64,000 bases of DNA from contig DF237023.1 in NCBI GenBank assembly GCA_000708835.1, positions 62,001 to 126,000 of the forward strand. The letters are read 5' to 3'. Below the pieces are notes generated by a model. That model was not told the origin of the DNA. It did no database searches and saw nothing but the letters and a program-made list of their open reading frames with translations. The position numbers were made by a program, and so were the translations under genes. The stretch comes from Klebsormidium nitens. Lineage: Eukaryota > Streptophyta > Klebsormidiophyceae > Klebsormidiales > Klebsormidiaceae. Position 1 is the stretch's first letter. Each line of letters starts with the position of its first letter. Below, piece by piece: positions 1-13,100 of the stretch.

Positions 1-3000
1 GCTTACGACCGACCATGCGACGAAGAACCAATCGACGCTCGTGCCGAAGGCAGAGAAGAAGTCGCATGCGAAGTACAATGGACGGCCCAAGAAAGGTGAG
101 GGGTTTTGCGCATGTGCACGGTGCAATGGGCTGGCTTTCACAAAAGTTGTATGAACACTCTCAACTATGTCAAGGAACCTGTTTAAAACCTGCCAGCCAA
201 GCTTGTTCAATTTGCAGGCATTGTTTCCGCATCAGCAGACACCTTATGGAAGGAGTTGTGCAACTTGGTCATGACCCTGCAATAAAATGCAGATTCCTGG
301 ATGGGGTTTCTTCTGCATCCTCGTCTGCAAATGTTCGTTCTGTCTTCAATCTGACATGTCAGACAGCGGGCCGCCGCACCAGGCCCCACGTAGCTAAGGA
401 ATTGCACAATGATATTAAGGAGAAGTGTGATGCGATTGCCTGCTTGTTCTGCTTGAATTGCCAGAAATTGTAGCTGACAAATGAGTTACATTATTGTCCT
501 GGAACTTGGCCTGTCAATGACATTCCACACCTGAAAGGATGGGCTTTCTCCTGCTGGCGGCATAAAGATATACATGGAGTTTCCACTATGACCTAGTTTA
601 GCACATTCCTCTCTGTGAAAGGAAAGGCCACCAGCTAGGAGAACTCGCTCATATTGGCAGCTTCTTGGTGCACTTAGAGTGTCAGCAAGGGCCACAGAAT
701 ATATGCCTCTGAGAACCTGCGCTCAGGCACCAGCGGAGACTACAAGATTGAAGCGCACTATATGGTATTAGCAGGTGGCCAGGGCGGCAAGGGCACCTGG
801 ACTGGGAGCGGCAAGTTTGAGCTGCCGGATGACCTTGAGCCTGTGGACAAGAATGACCCTAACTATGACAGCGACGAGGTGAGCTGCTTCAACTGCTATG
901 TTAGCTCCATTCTGGTTATGCGCATATCGGTTCCAGACTCGTTTGGATGTTGGGTTGTCAAATGCATGCTGAGAACAGCTCCTTGAAAAATACTGCAGCC
1001 ACCTTCCGTCTCCTGGTGCGAAGTCCAGCGACCAGTCTCCTCGATCTCCCAACATTTTCAGCAGTCGGATTTTTTTCTGTCATTCTTTTGGCTAACCAGG
1101 GGTAGCAAGCAATTGTGCACTGGTTATCTGTAGCTTTCAATGCTTTTGAACGCAGGTTGGCAGAGCCTAAAAGATCGTGTGCCCACATTCCGGGCCGGTT
1201 CCAACTGATGTCTGATGCAATCAACACCCGGATTCCCATCGTGACCATTCGCTTCTTCACGTTTTTCAAACTCACCATCTGGTCTTTCAGGACGGGCACC
1301 GCTTCGTCGGAGCCGATCTGGCCAAATCAGTAGTGGTGTTCAAGGAGCGGGTTCTTACAATTATCGACGAGTACTTTGCATCGGACGATGTTAAGGAGGT
1401 GGCGGCCGCGCTGGACGAGCTAGAGGTGCCGGGGTTCCACCACCACTTCGTCAAGAAGCTTGTGTCCAGGTGAGCTTAGCAAATAGTTCCAAGTTCTAAG
1501 AGGCATTTTTTCTTAAACATTCAGAAGCATGCTGAGTCCGGTTATCACTCTGTCAGAGAGTCTCTTTTTTAGTCGAATTCCTGACAATCTGATTATGTCT
1601 TGGTAGATAAGAGCAGCACTTGAGAAAAACTACATGTCAAAAAGTAGTGAGTGTGAAGGAGGAATCAATCTTGATCCGATCCTATCCCCAGGTGGCTGAT
1701 TCGAGTTTGCACCGGATCACCCAGTCACTGCCCATTTTTTCTGACGGTCAGCGTATCAGAAGAACAACTTTTTGAGGCAGGGGATCTTATACCTTGCGAG
1801 TCTGGGCTCAGGGAGGGCCTCTCGGCAGAAGCCCGGAGCTCACCATGCCCCCTTCCTTCCCCTTCATAGAGCAATGGACAAGAACGACCGCGAGAAGGAG
1901 CAGGCGTCGGCGCTGCTCTCGGCGCTGTATGCTGACGTCATCGCGCCCGACCAGATGGCCAAGGGCTTCACCAAGCTGCTCGAGTCCGTGGAGGACCTGT
2001 CGCTCGACATCCCGGACGCCGTCGAGCTGCTGAGTCTTTTCCTGGCGCGCGCGGTGGTGGACGACATTCTGCCCCCGGCATTCCTGTCCCGCACAGGTGA
2101 AGTCAGCAGCTGGTTGCCTTGTCTCATTCCCGATTGTTATAGCGGACGGTGGGAGGCATTTGAGCGCAGTGGAAAAACGCGGCATGAGCCGTTCAGACTT
2201 GCTGGATGGGGGCGCTCCAGTTGACAAGCACGTTTGCTGGCAACCGGATACCTCAACTTGAACCCAAAGAGCTGTCCTCCGACATTACATGTCAAAGCGA
2301 AGACGTTCTGTTAACTTGACAATTCTTGGAAAAGCGGAAGTCTTTTTGTAGCTTTTTTGTGAAAACATCCCCCAGTTCTGCTTCGACGACCATTTAACCC
2401 GCAAACACCTGACACGTTCGCCTGCTGATGTCACACTTTCGCATCCTGCAGGCAAGTCTCTGGCCGAGGGATCCCTCCCTCAGACTGTAGTGCGCAAGGC
2501 AGAGGCGCGCCTGGGGTCGCGGCACGCCGCGGAGCGCGTCGAGCGGTGCTGGGGGGGCAGTACGAACAAGCACGTAGACGAAGTTAAGGACAAGATCAAG
2601 AAGCTGTTGCTGGAGTATGTGGACAGTGGGGATAAGGCGGAGGCGACGCGCTGCATCAAGGGGCTCAGCATGCCATTCTTCCACCACGAGGTCGTCAAGC
2701 AGGTGCGGGGTCGGAACGACTCGGGGCTCGCGATTGCATTTTTCGTTCCTTGTAGTTCGTTTGGGCTCTAGATTCATGAAGTTCTTGAAATCTGTCAAGC
2801 AGGTGCGAGGTGTACGATTGCTTGAGACTTGCTATGAAGTTCCTTAGCGCGTTTGTGCTCTGGGTTCATGACGTGGGTGTCAATCAGAGATGCAGAATCG
2901 AAGTGACCTCCGTTGAAGTAGCATCGGTCGAGTAGAAGGGGCATGTGCAAGGAATGCCAAGCCTCTTTAGTCGCAAAACGCCTGTTGAGATTCTTGCATA

Positions 3001-5664
3001 TTTCGACGTTATTAGCACTGTCTGGGCCCTGGAACAGCGATGGCAGTACCGGACTCTTGGCAGTCTCTCTCCCACGCTCCCATCAGACGCACGGTTGAAC
3101 ACGGCTTCCGAATTTTCCACCCTCTCCAGGCGCTGATTATGGCGATGGAACGGAAGAAGGCCGACCAGCTGCTCCTCGACCTGCTCGCCGAGACCGCCGC
3201 GTCGGGGCTCATCACGTCCAGCCAGATGGCGAAAGGCTTCGGACGCGTTTCGGACGCCGTCGACGACCTCTCGCTCGACGTTCCGGACGCCCGCGAGAAG
3301 CTCGCCGCGCTGGCGGGCCTCGCGACCGCGGACGGCTGGCTGTCCGAATCCGCGGGGAAGCAGCTGGACCACGAGCTGCACTCGCCGGTGGTGGGATCCG
3401 AGGCGACGCGCAAGTTCAAGGCCAAGGTCCGCACATTGATCCAGGTGGGTTCTACTATCAAACATTCGTTTTGTCCCTGGTTGCCGCTTGGCGCGTGTCT
3501 CGGGCGTGTCCGAATCTGCGGAAGAGCATTTCAGTTACCCTCGAACTTCCCGGAGGTGGTTGTTGGGGCGATGCACAAACTCGAGGCCTATGTGCTCACA
3601 CTCGTCAGACGGTCCGGCTTCCGATTTTGGAGGTGGGGTTTCCGTCCGAGCCGCTTATCGTTGTTCTCGGCCGTGACCGACTGTGCGGAAGAGCACTTGG
3701 ATCACGGTTGCCTTCGCCACTGGTGCATTCTGAGACGACAGCCAAGTTCAGAAGGAAGGGCTGATCCGAGTGAGTCTGACGCCCCGCTCTGGCCTTTCGG
3801 GCGTGTATTTGGTCCTTATCAGCAGCTTGGCATTGGTCCCCGGCTTGTCCAAAGATGCGGATGAGCATTTGATTCACGATTGCGTCTCTCGGTGGTGGGT
3901 TCTGAGGTGACGCGCAAGTCCAAGGCGAAGGCGCTTGCTCGGATCCAGGTGGTCTAACGCCCCGCTTTCGACTTTCGGACGTCAATCCCCCCTGCTGGCC
4001 GCTTGGCGTTGGTTTCGCCTCGTCCACTTGTGTCAGAGAGCAGTCAACCACCTTCGACGAACAATGAATGCACCAGAAGCGAGCCCGCTTCTTTCTCTCA
4101 AAAGTATACCTTCTGTTTAATTTATCTGATGCTAGTCTGCATTCAAACCCCTACAGGAATACTTCTTGTCTGACGACATCGGTGAGGTCACCCGCTCGCT
4201 CGACGAGCTGGGCCACCCGGAACTGCACCACGTGTTCGTCAAGCACCTGGTGACGTCGGCCATGGACCGCCATGCACGCGAGAAGGAGATGGCGTCTGCG
4301 CTCATCTCAGCCATCGATGCGGAGGTCGTATCGACGGACGAGATTGGCCGCGCGTTCCGGCTGCTGCTGGAGCAGGCGGAAGACCTGGCGCTCGACATCC
4401 CGGACGCCGCATACGAGCTCGCGCTGTTCCTGGCGCGCGCGGTCGTGGATGACGTTCTGCCGCCGCTCTACCTCTCGCAGGTGCGCAACTGCATTCTTGA
4501 GATTGTCGGGGCTTGAGGACTGGGGTTTCTGGTATACTGTCCCCTAGCCTTTCCAATGTAAACGCAATTTGTGCTTCATATGCCTAGCTTGTCAACAACA
4601 AATGCAGATTCATTAACTACGCGAATGTTGTCTCTTTTCGCTTTACGATATTTGCAGTGGCGCTTACCAGGCTGCCAGGCTGACAATTTTGGCTCTCTTA
4701 CGGCTCGGTCCAAGGATTGCCGTGTGATCTATCTCGACGGAGCATACAGGACGAAGCCAATCATGTCCTCTCCTGACGTTCTCAATTCGGGCCGCCTCCT
4801 TCAACAGGACCTGACGTCAACGACTCTCTTATCTCGTATGCTTAGCTTGGGTTTGAGCGCTGAGTCCGCAGGCACATTGCCGGCGAAAACAAATCTAAAC
4901 CTAAGAACCTTTCCGTCATCCTTCCAGGTGCAGAACCAGCTTAAGGACGGGTCTCTGGGTCAGGAAATAGTGCACACTGCAAGTGCGATTGTATCTGCGC
5001 GGCACGCCGGGGAGCGTGTGCTGCGCTGCTGGGGGGGCGGCGCGGGGCGCACTGTGGAGGACGCGAAAGAAAGCATCAAGAAATTGCTCGATGAATACGC
5101 CGCTGGAGGTGGGCTGATAGATTTTTCTCCTCACGTAGCATATAGAAACCGGGGATCCTGACGGCCGGGATTGTTTACCTATACGTCAGCTTCGTGGTGT
5201 TCAGGACTTTTGAGTCTCTGACTCCGCATGCGTTTATGCACTCGATCTGTGGTTTGTCGCTTCGGGAATCCAACCGACGCCTGCTCTCGCTGACGTCAGC
5301 CTTTCTCTGAAAGTGACGTCATCCTCCGGCAGGTACCATCACGGAGGCGTGCCAGTGCATCCGCGACCTGTCGCTGCCCTTCTTCCACCACGAGGTCGTC
5401 AAAAAGGCGCTCATTCTCGCCATGGAAAAGCAGACGGAGCGCCTGCTCGCGCTGCTCGCCGAAGCAGCGGCGCAGGGCCTTATTAGCACTAGCCAGATCG
5501 TCAAGGGTTTCGGCAGGGTTTACGACGCCTTGGACGATCTCATGCTGGACATCCCAAATGCGCGCACACTTCTTGAAGGGTTTGTGGGTAAAGCGAAAGA
5601 GGGGGGGTGGCTCCCGGCTGGGTTTGAGGCCCCCACTCGCGCGGCGAATGGAAAGGTGGAGTAA
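1..5664 (+). CDS. MRF: MA3-domain translation regulatory factor (MRF/ECIP1-like), 5' partial
   Basis: Exons read as 2-95, 775-878, 1291-1469, 1870-2096, 2452-2702, 3130-3444, 4157-4480, 4928-5108 and 5333-5664. They join in phase to 668 residues and a TAA stop; the N-terminus lies before the window. The order is a basic linker, a GGKGTW motif, a DPNYDSDE motif, then four MA3 repeats (exons 3-4, 5-6, 7, and 8-9). Each repeat has the family signatures RHAREKEMAS-type, FFHHEVVK and LDIPDA. MA3 domains are helical folds that bind eIF4A; four in tandem is the plant MRF arrangement, also related to animal PDCD4 with two. In Arabidopsis MRF1 is a TOR/S6K-responsive translation factor; that role here is inferred. 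Introns 5 and 6 contain tandem copies of the preceding exon end (separate entries). It converges on the amine oxidase gene. Confidence 0.95.
2694..2875 (+). repeat. Tandem copy of exon 5 donor junction in MRF intron 5
   Basis: The last bases of exon 5 and the start of its intron (GTCAAGCAGGTGCG from 2694) recur at 2794, exactly 100 bp downstream. Similarity continues into the intron: TTTGGGCTCTAGATTCATGA near 2760 has a match TGTGCTCTGGGTTCATGA near 2853. The copy keeps the CAG/GTGCG donor sequence. The real donor is at 2703-2704, chosen because it joins in phase to exon 6. Confidence 0.75.
3342..4060 (+). repeat. Tandem array of exon 6 tail plus donor in MRF intron 6
   Basis: The 3' part of exon 6 (GTCCGAATCCGCGG at 3342) is followed by diverged units whose equivalent points fall at 3508, 3675, 3847 and 4022, giving spacings of 166, 167, 172 and 175 bp. 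The fourth unit copies the end of the exon most clearly: GGTGGTGGG near 3390 recurs near 3891, and ATCCAGGTGG at 3440 recurs at 3943 with its GT intact. Intron pieces such as GCCGCTTGGCG and ACGCCCCGCT also repeat. Unit 1 is coding and units 2-5 are intronic and decayed. Confidence 0.8.
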
Positions 5665-7165
5665 AGTACGGGGGAGTTAGGATCCGTTGTAAAGCAGACT
5701 AGAGATTGCAAGTGAGTGTTGGGTAGTCGCCCACGTCCGTACTTGTCGAGTCGGTTTGCTTTTGGTGTAAAGGGGAGAAAACTTACGAGATCAAACGGAG
5801 CCCAGAAGCGTATCTCTTTGCTGAACAAAAGACGGTTCAGGCTCAACGTTCGTTCTGAGAGCGGCGAGGCTAGATTTAGTGAAGAGGTATAGCGAGGCTG
5901 GTTGTGAAAGCCCCTCAAGCGCCAGCCTCGTCAAGCTCGAAAACTGGAGGTAAAACTGTACAAAAGGGAAGTTTTAACCAAAGTCAGCGGCCTCTCCTGC
6001 AATAGGGGGTTGCGTCACTCATGCACTTCTGATGTTGGCTGCAAGGTCTTGACCTTCAGATCTTATTTGAGCGGCAAAGGTGTTGCGACAAATGGGATAT
6101 AGAATCGTTGCAGAGGAGCTCCTACCACCTACAAAAAATCGTCACTCGCCTCTGAAGTGATTGGAGCACATGCTGCTATATCATTCTGTGGCAAGTGCGC
6201 GTTTCCCACTCTTTCTACAATTTTCACCAAGCGGGCCTATGCTGCATGTGATTTAAAAGATTGAGATGCGACGAATCTGCTAGTGGATTCATCATTTGCT
6301 AGGCTCTAGCTGATAAGTTGGTGGTACGTACGTTTTACAACAATTACATGCCTGGCATGTGCAGGCCGTATACCTGTCGTAAGTGGCGGGGCTGCATGGC
6401 CGCGGGCATGGCCAATTTCTGCAGTTTGATTCTTTTTTAGGCTTTGCGCAACCATGGATGTACGTATACACTTGCAGACGTGTATACAGCTTATCGACCA
6501 TCGTACGCGCAAATTCTGTATGAAAAGCGTCCATTCAATTAATGATGCACAGCTTCCTTAGGAACGGTCACGTCGAAGCTTAACCGCGGTATATATACAC
6601 GGTTTCGAGTTCATTAAAGTTGGATCCGAGGGACTGGCGGAGACGGATTAAGATAACGATGCACTGCGACGTACATGTCATATTCGCTTTGCAAAGCGAA
6701 AATGACAAGCCGGGCCGGAGCTCCAATGATACGCTGAGTCCGAATACTATACCTAACCGTGGCCTATAGTGTACACGCTCCTTAGTCCTCACTTTTTGAT
6801 TGCTCTGGGGCGCGATCCTTGCTTCAAGATCTCATATTGTGCTTGTCAAGACGCAATCACAAGCATAACGTGGACGGTGCAGACTCCACCGAGGCAAATG
6901 AAAGTTGACTGGAAGATGCTACTCATTTGAATCACTTGATTCTGACTTGGTCAACACTGTTGGATCTAATTACATAATGTACATAATCTATGTCAACGAA
7001 GACGGTCGGGCAAGACCGTTGACTCACCGGATGAGCTTCGGCAACGCGTTCTACGTGACCGCTGACGATTTGCTTTCAAAAAACCCTGATCCGTACTTCG
7101 ATTAAGGGCACGTCCTTCCAGCCTTTCGTGCGCATAATCGACCAACTCCTGGCGGGTAACGGCGC
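5665..7165. other. Intergenic region between convergent MRF and amine oxidase genes
   Basis: This must hold the 3' ends of both transcripts. I see no gene I can support. Two short inverted repeats stand out: CATGCC/GGCATG near 6347 and GTATACAC/GTGTATAC near 6463-6487. No clear terminator or poly(A) signal could be assigned by eye. Confidence 0.5.
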
Positions 7166-10100
7166 TCAATGACAAGAGGTCCCGTTAGTACCATTCATGG
7201 CGGGGGTTGCGCCGGGCTTGCTAGTTCCATTCATCGTAGGACCGGCAAATAGCTTGCTACTCCCGTTCACGGTCGGTGGAACGTCCACGCCAGGATTGCC
7301 GTCGAAGAAGTTGGCCGCCTTCAGTTTGAAGCCCACGTGCTCCACGGGCATCACGGGGAAGTCCTCGACACGTGTCGCGTGCGAGATGCCGAAGCAGTGC
7401 CAGATCACCGGGTCGTGGCCGGCAATCGGGCGGTCCTGCAGTAGAACCAGAGTCCAATGAAATAAAGCTCTTAGTGAGTTACTTACTTACTCGATGTAAG
7501 GCCTTGAGCTATGCACTTCCGGGAGAGCCGTGTGGAAGTTGGCAACGTCAATCCTCTTTAGACACAGCGCAGTGTCGCCTGGTGCCATGAATCTGAAATT
7601 AAGCGTCGGGGAACCGGTCGCCTTCGGCGACTGGCAAGCATGCCGTACCACCTTCCTGGTCGCCCCCGATATGGGCCACGTTGACACTTTTGTTAAACTC
7701 GAATTTTTGTGACAGTCGACCATGTCTGGCTTGTGGCAGACATGAACAGTCTGCATGCGTACGCCAGGTCTTTTATCTACGTACCCTGTTTTGACCTCAA
7801 ACCAGTCCCTAAATCAAGATGGGGGTTAGGAGATGTGCGCGTAACCCACCTGCTTGACCCACTCCGAAAGCCCAACGTTCCCTTTCGAACCGATGGTGTA
7901 GTCGCCCGCGGGGTAGCGTTCCCGGTCGTTGTACGGCGTGACCCACAGGTTCTTCATCGCGAACTGCGCGCGCTGGCCAATCGTGCTTTGCGGGTCCGCA
8001 AACACAAACGGATTGGGCGTGCCCACCAGCTTATATGCCACCGGCTTGCCTGCATAAGTCCGGAGACGTGGGGTTGAACATCGGCTCACCGCAGCCATGA
8101 GAACGGGGACTTTATTCGCAGTTTTCGACTCCTTGGTAGGGCGTGGCCACCAGCTTATACGCCACCCGCTTGCCTGCGTATAGACCGGAGATGTGGCGTC
8201 AACTCGGCAAGCCAGCCGTATAAAACGATAGCATCACAAAACAGCTTTGCAGAATTTCAAGTCGTTTGGGCGTAGCCATCAGCTTATACGCCACCAATTT
8301 GCCTGCATACGCGATTCTGGGTAGGCATGCTTGTTAATTGCTTTCGAAAGATATCTGTAGGCATCGTAAATTGTCAAAGTCGTCCCGTCGCAAACAATAG
8401 GAGGAGGGTGTCGGTGGAGATTGTCGCACGTACATCGAATTCTCATCAAGTCAGCCATGAGTTCAATGAGAGCAGCTTTCCGGAAGGACGACTGCAAACG
8501 GAAAGAACGTGAGTGCAAACAAAAGCACATCAAACACTCTTCGTAATGATTGAATATTTGATCCTGCTTTGCAATTGATTAGACTCATTCCACCTCTGCT
8601 GCTTACAAGCTTTAGCTTCTTAAGAATCATCACTAAGACAGCCTCCAATCTCAAACTGCTCAAACTGCTGAACTCAAGCTGGTGAGCGGGCCTGTTAAAC
8701 CTCTTCATGACAACAATATTCTCACCTGTGATAGGGTGGATCGAGTCGGGGTTCTTGATCTTCCAGACGCGGCCCTTGAAGGGATCCGCGCAGCGCATGG
8801 CTTTGAGCTCGCTGGTCAGGTCCGTTTCTACGGCCCGGAATCCGTTTCCGTGGGGATTTTTGGGACCGAGCGGCAAGGGCACAAAGTCTTGCTGCGACCG
8901 CGGAAAGAAGAAGAAGATGAGCAACCGTCGGTCCAGTTAGCAATGCGACGGGGAACATGTCAGAATATGGAAATCTCTTTTCTTCTGTCAAGTTGCCGCC
9001 TCATTCCACAGAACCGCCTGGTTCAGATCGGTTCAATTCGGTTTCAAGTCCTTTGCGCCACGAAAATTGCACATGGCTTGTTTGTGTCTCGGAGTCGAAG
9101 TCTAGCTAGATGAGCGCCGTGTTCTGAAACGAAACCAGCGGCACCGCGCCTGTGATGCCTGTTCATGGGACCAACTTGAACGCGCACAATCTGTAGCTAA
9201 AACCCTAAACGCTAGGAACACACAATATTCATCCGACCGTTCTGGTCACTCAGCCCAAGATTGATAGGGTCAGATTGCCCTAAATGCATCAGAAAGACAC
9301 AACTTTGTCCGCGGACTGCCCCTCCGATGAGCATACTCAAGAGTTAGGCCGATGCAATCGGTCATATCGTTCACGGAACATCCTCAAGCTTCGTAGCTTT
9401 AGAAGTCTTGTGACCCAGAATGACCAACAGCGAAACCCGAACCAACACCAACTCGAGACCCAGCGTCAATCTCAGATCCAGGGCTAAAGCGAAGAGGTCC
9501 TCAGAAAGAACCGCCCATGTAATTCGTGCCGATCTACTAGCTTTCTCACGTTAGGACAGGATCTTCCTTGAAGAGACCCAAAGCAAACCCAAGATCAACA
9601 GCCAATTCAACGGCGACTGAGCTTTCTTTGCAACATACCTCAGACACAACGAGGGCCGCGCCGCCGTCGGGATCGTCCACCGCCATGTCCAACCGGGCGC
9701 AAAACATGTGCTGATGGTGCTGGGCGTTTACGCCCGGGGCAACTAGAGTGCCGAACTCCGGGTCATCTTCGCCGGGGCTGAGCAGGTTAGTGCTCAGTTC
9801 GCCCGTCAGTTTGATCTCGAACTCGATGGTGCCGTCTTGCTGGAAATACCAGTTGAAGTTGTACCTGCCGGAGTGTCAAAGCGTCAGGGTCAGGTTGATG
9901 AGTAAAAGAGTTGACACTTGCGAGGATGGGAATGAGAATCACACCATTGTTGAATAGTGCCGTACTCTGGATCGACATCGCCAGGACTTGGCAATCTGTG
10001 ATCAGTTCCCCGTCAGTTCGATTTCGAACTCGGATTGTGCCGTCCTGCAAAAAGTACCAGTTGTCGAAGCAAACCTGCAGTGGGCAATTGGGTTGGGTAA

Positions 10101-13100
10101 GTGTCAGAGATTCGGAGACAAACTTGGAGGTCCAAGTCGGACACTCAAGAAAGTGTGCGATGACGAGCTCCATACTGCTGGTCTCACTCAGGTGAACACC
10201 CGGGTAAGTCCCGTTTAGTAATATGATCGTGGGGTCAATTCTCCAACACGGAAAGACTGCTGCTTTGTTTCTCCCTTCCTGCGCTCCCGACGTTCTGTCG
10301 CTTAGAATCAGGAAGTTGGCAGAACTGCTGGACGCTTCGTCCATAGCTTACTAACAGCCCTACGAAAGGTTGCGATTCGAGTTTACATCTCGTATCCAGT
10401 AGCGACTCTGACCCCGACGATCAAATCAGCTTCTCGTGCTCGCCAACCAGGGTCCTCTTCATAACAGCCGCTCACAGCTGAAATCGAACATTAAAAGACA
10501 TACATCCAACCAGTGAATTCATTGAACAAACGTAGACCAAGGGATCGAATATTTCGCCGTAATTTCAACGAACCAGACCGATTGACTCGGCGAAACAATG
10601 AAACAGAGGCAGACAAACTTCTTTGGCTTTTTGCTCTAGATTCAAATAAAGCACGAAATCTCCCTGCTCGCCGAGAGACATAGTTCCAGCTTTTTGGTTC
10701 CCCTACTCGGATTGATACTCCACAAATACGAGAGGTTCGCTCACTCGTAGTTAACGACAGTGCTGGTGAAAGACAGGACGAGCCGCCGAGAGCGGCGACT
10801 CTCGGAGTGTCCGTTGCGGTACTCCATGTGCTTCCATAACAAACCCACGTCCTCCTCGTGCACGCACACCGCCTTCTTTACTTCCCACGGTTCTCCTGCG
10901 AACAGGGTCCAGAAGGTGGGACCTCGATGGATTTGTGAGTTCGTAACGAGACGTGCGGAACGCATGGTTAGCGCCTAGTCATCGGGTGAATCATACCGAT
11001 TACGATCATGCGGGGCTGCCATGAACAATGTCGAGAAAAGCGCGGAGTAGCCAATCTTTTGGTGAAACCTTTGGATACCGTGTTGATAAAGGGTTATGAT
11101 GACCAACGGCAGGGGAGAGAAGGGAAGTATAGAGTTTTGATTCGGTCCCAGTATGGAGGCGAGTCACTTCTGGGTTTAAGGGCGCCTGCTTCATCTTTTC
11201 CCCTGAGTGTGAATCTTAGTCACCATGCTTTTGCTCAAGAAGAAAGGAGTGGTCCCAAGAATAGCAGTTTGAGATTGCACTTCCCAGACAAAGGGGTGTC
11301 AAAGAGTTATTAAACGACTCTAACCGGTGCACAAAGTACGAACGAGCGGATGGTTTCAGGTCGTAGGCAAATACCTAGGGAAAGCACTGGGACTGAACGC
11401 GGGCAGACTGACCAGCAAAACCCGACGATGGGCACGCATCAAACACATGGAACTCAACGCAAAAAGGTGGACAAAGAAAGTTCAAGATTGGGTACATTAC
11501 GGAAGCTTTCAAAGCTGCATTGGAGACGCGGTTTAGCGACGTACCTTTGCTGTCGTTCATCAGCCCGTCAAAGTAGAAGATGTTGCCGACGCAATCGCAG
11601 CCCAACTCCAGACTGTTGGCGCAGAAGCCCAGCCCGTCTGTTCCGAGGACGGAAAAACTCTTGCTCAGAGAGTGGTCGCTGTTTACCACACTTGGTAACC
11701 CGGTGCTTAACCACACTCTGAGCATGCTCTTTGGTTGAAGGACACCTAACCGGGCGATAAACAGGTTCGGTGACCAGGACTTTAGGATTACAAAGACGAC
11801 GAATTCGTTTTGTTAAGAGTGCTCAGACCATATTGCAGCAAGATTCATCGAAACGTGTCCACTTATCGTCCCCGTGAAGTAAAGCACTACACAATGACAA
11901 AGCGACATGCGACGAACAGTGGAACGCGACTCACAGTCACCGACGTCGAACGCGCACTTGCGGTGGAACGGCGGGTTTGTGTCGGCGTATGGCACCGCCA
12001 TCTCCACGAGCGAGGCGCGGTGGACGATCGGCCTGACCTTCCCGTTATCTTCATACCTGCAAAGTAACGGCCAACAATCTGATACTTTCTCCGGCCAACC
12101 TGTTTGATTGCAAAGGGGAAAGCAAGGATTCTTACCCGCGAAGTGGAAGCCCACAGCCTTATCCCTCTCCAACCAGTATCTCTGATCAACGGTACAAACA
12201 AGCGCTTCTCTCTCACAATGAAGAAGGAAGAGTCGAGACTGGGTAGACAACAAGAGCCCCGTCAGCGCCAACTTTAAGCTTACACGGACCGAGAATCACG
12301 GCAGAGAGACTCTGTTTGCAGGTACACTTCAGGCGTAAACAACCGTCGAGAAACTGCATTTGGGTTAGCCGTACGAAACGGGGGTGCGCTTAAGGAACCT
12401 CTGAGACGGGACGAAGCAAAACAACTTCGCTACAGAGCTCGATGCGCAACCCTCGAGGGGTCCACCGGCGTTGGGGCTTCTATAAAGAGCGAGCAGTCAC
12501 GTCCGTGTGGTTAATGCATGATGAGTCGAGCACCGGCAAACGAGATTCCGGGGATCTCCTGACCAATATCCGATCCATCTGGCTTTTTTCATCTAAGTGG
12601 CAACTCTAGGGGCTTAGGCAGAGACGAGTCAAACTCCGACAATCCAAACCCGGGAAACTTTCCGACCCACGTCAGCCCTTATCGTCGGAGGATCGGGTGA
12701 GATGCCAAACATACCCGACGTTATGAAGGACTAGCCCCTCTCGGGAGTTGAACGAGACGCGGATGTGCCACTTTTGCCACTTGATCAGATTGCCCTCCAC
12801 CGTGAAGCTGGGCCCCTCCGGTTGCACGATGTTCAAAGGCTTCAAATCCGTCCGCCATTCCTTTTCCATCAGGTTGCGGTGGTAGTTGACGTTGCGGTCA
12901 GGGATGTGGGGCGGAGCCTCGTATTGCTTGTCAATGCGCACAATCTGCAGAGCACCAAAGATTGTCTAGCCGGCGTCGAATTATCACGACGTCCCCCGTG
13001 GATGACGATGAAGTGGCGTCTTTCGTAGTTGGAATTTTGAAAGGCGACTCAATGAAGGTCTCAGCACAGTTTGACTCCGAAGTAACAAAAGTCCTGTTTG

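Noticed and set aside
9195-9215. Telomere-like AAACCCTAAA
   Set aside because: A single copy inside a CuAO intron; not an array.
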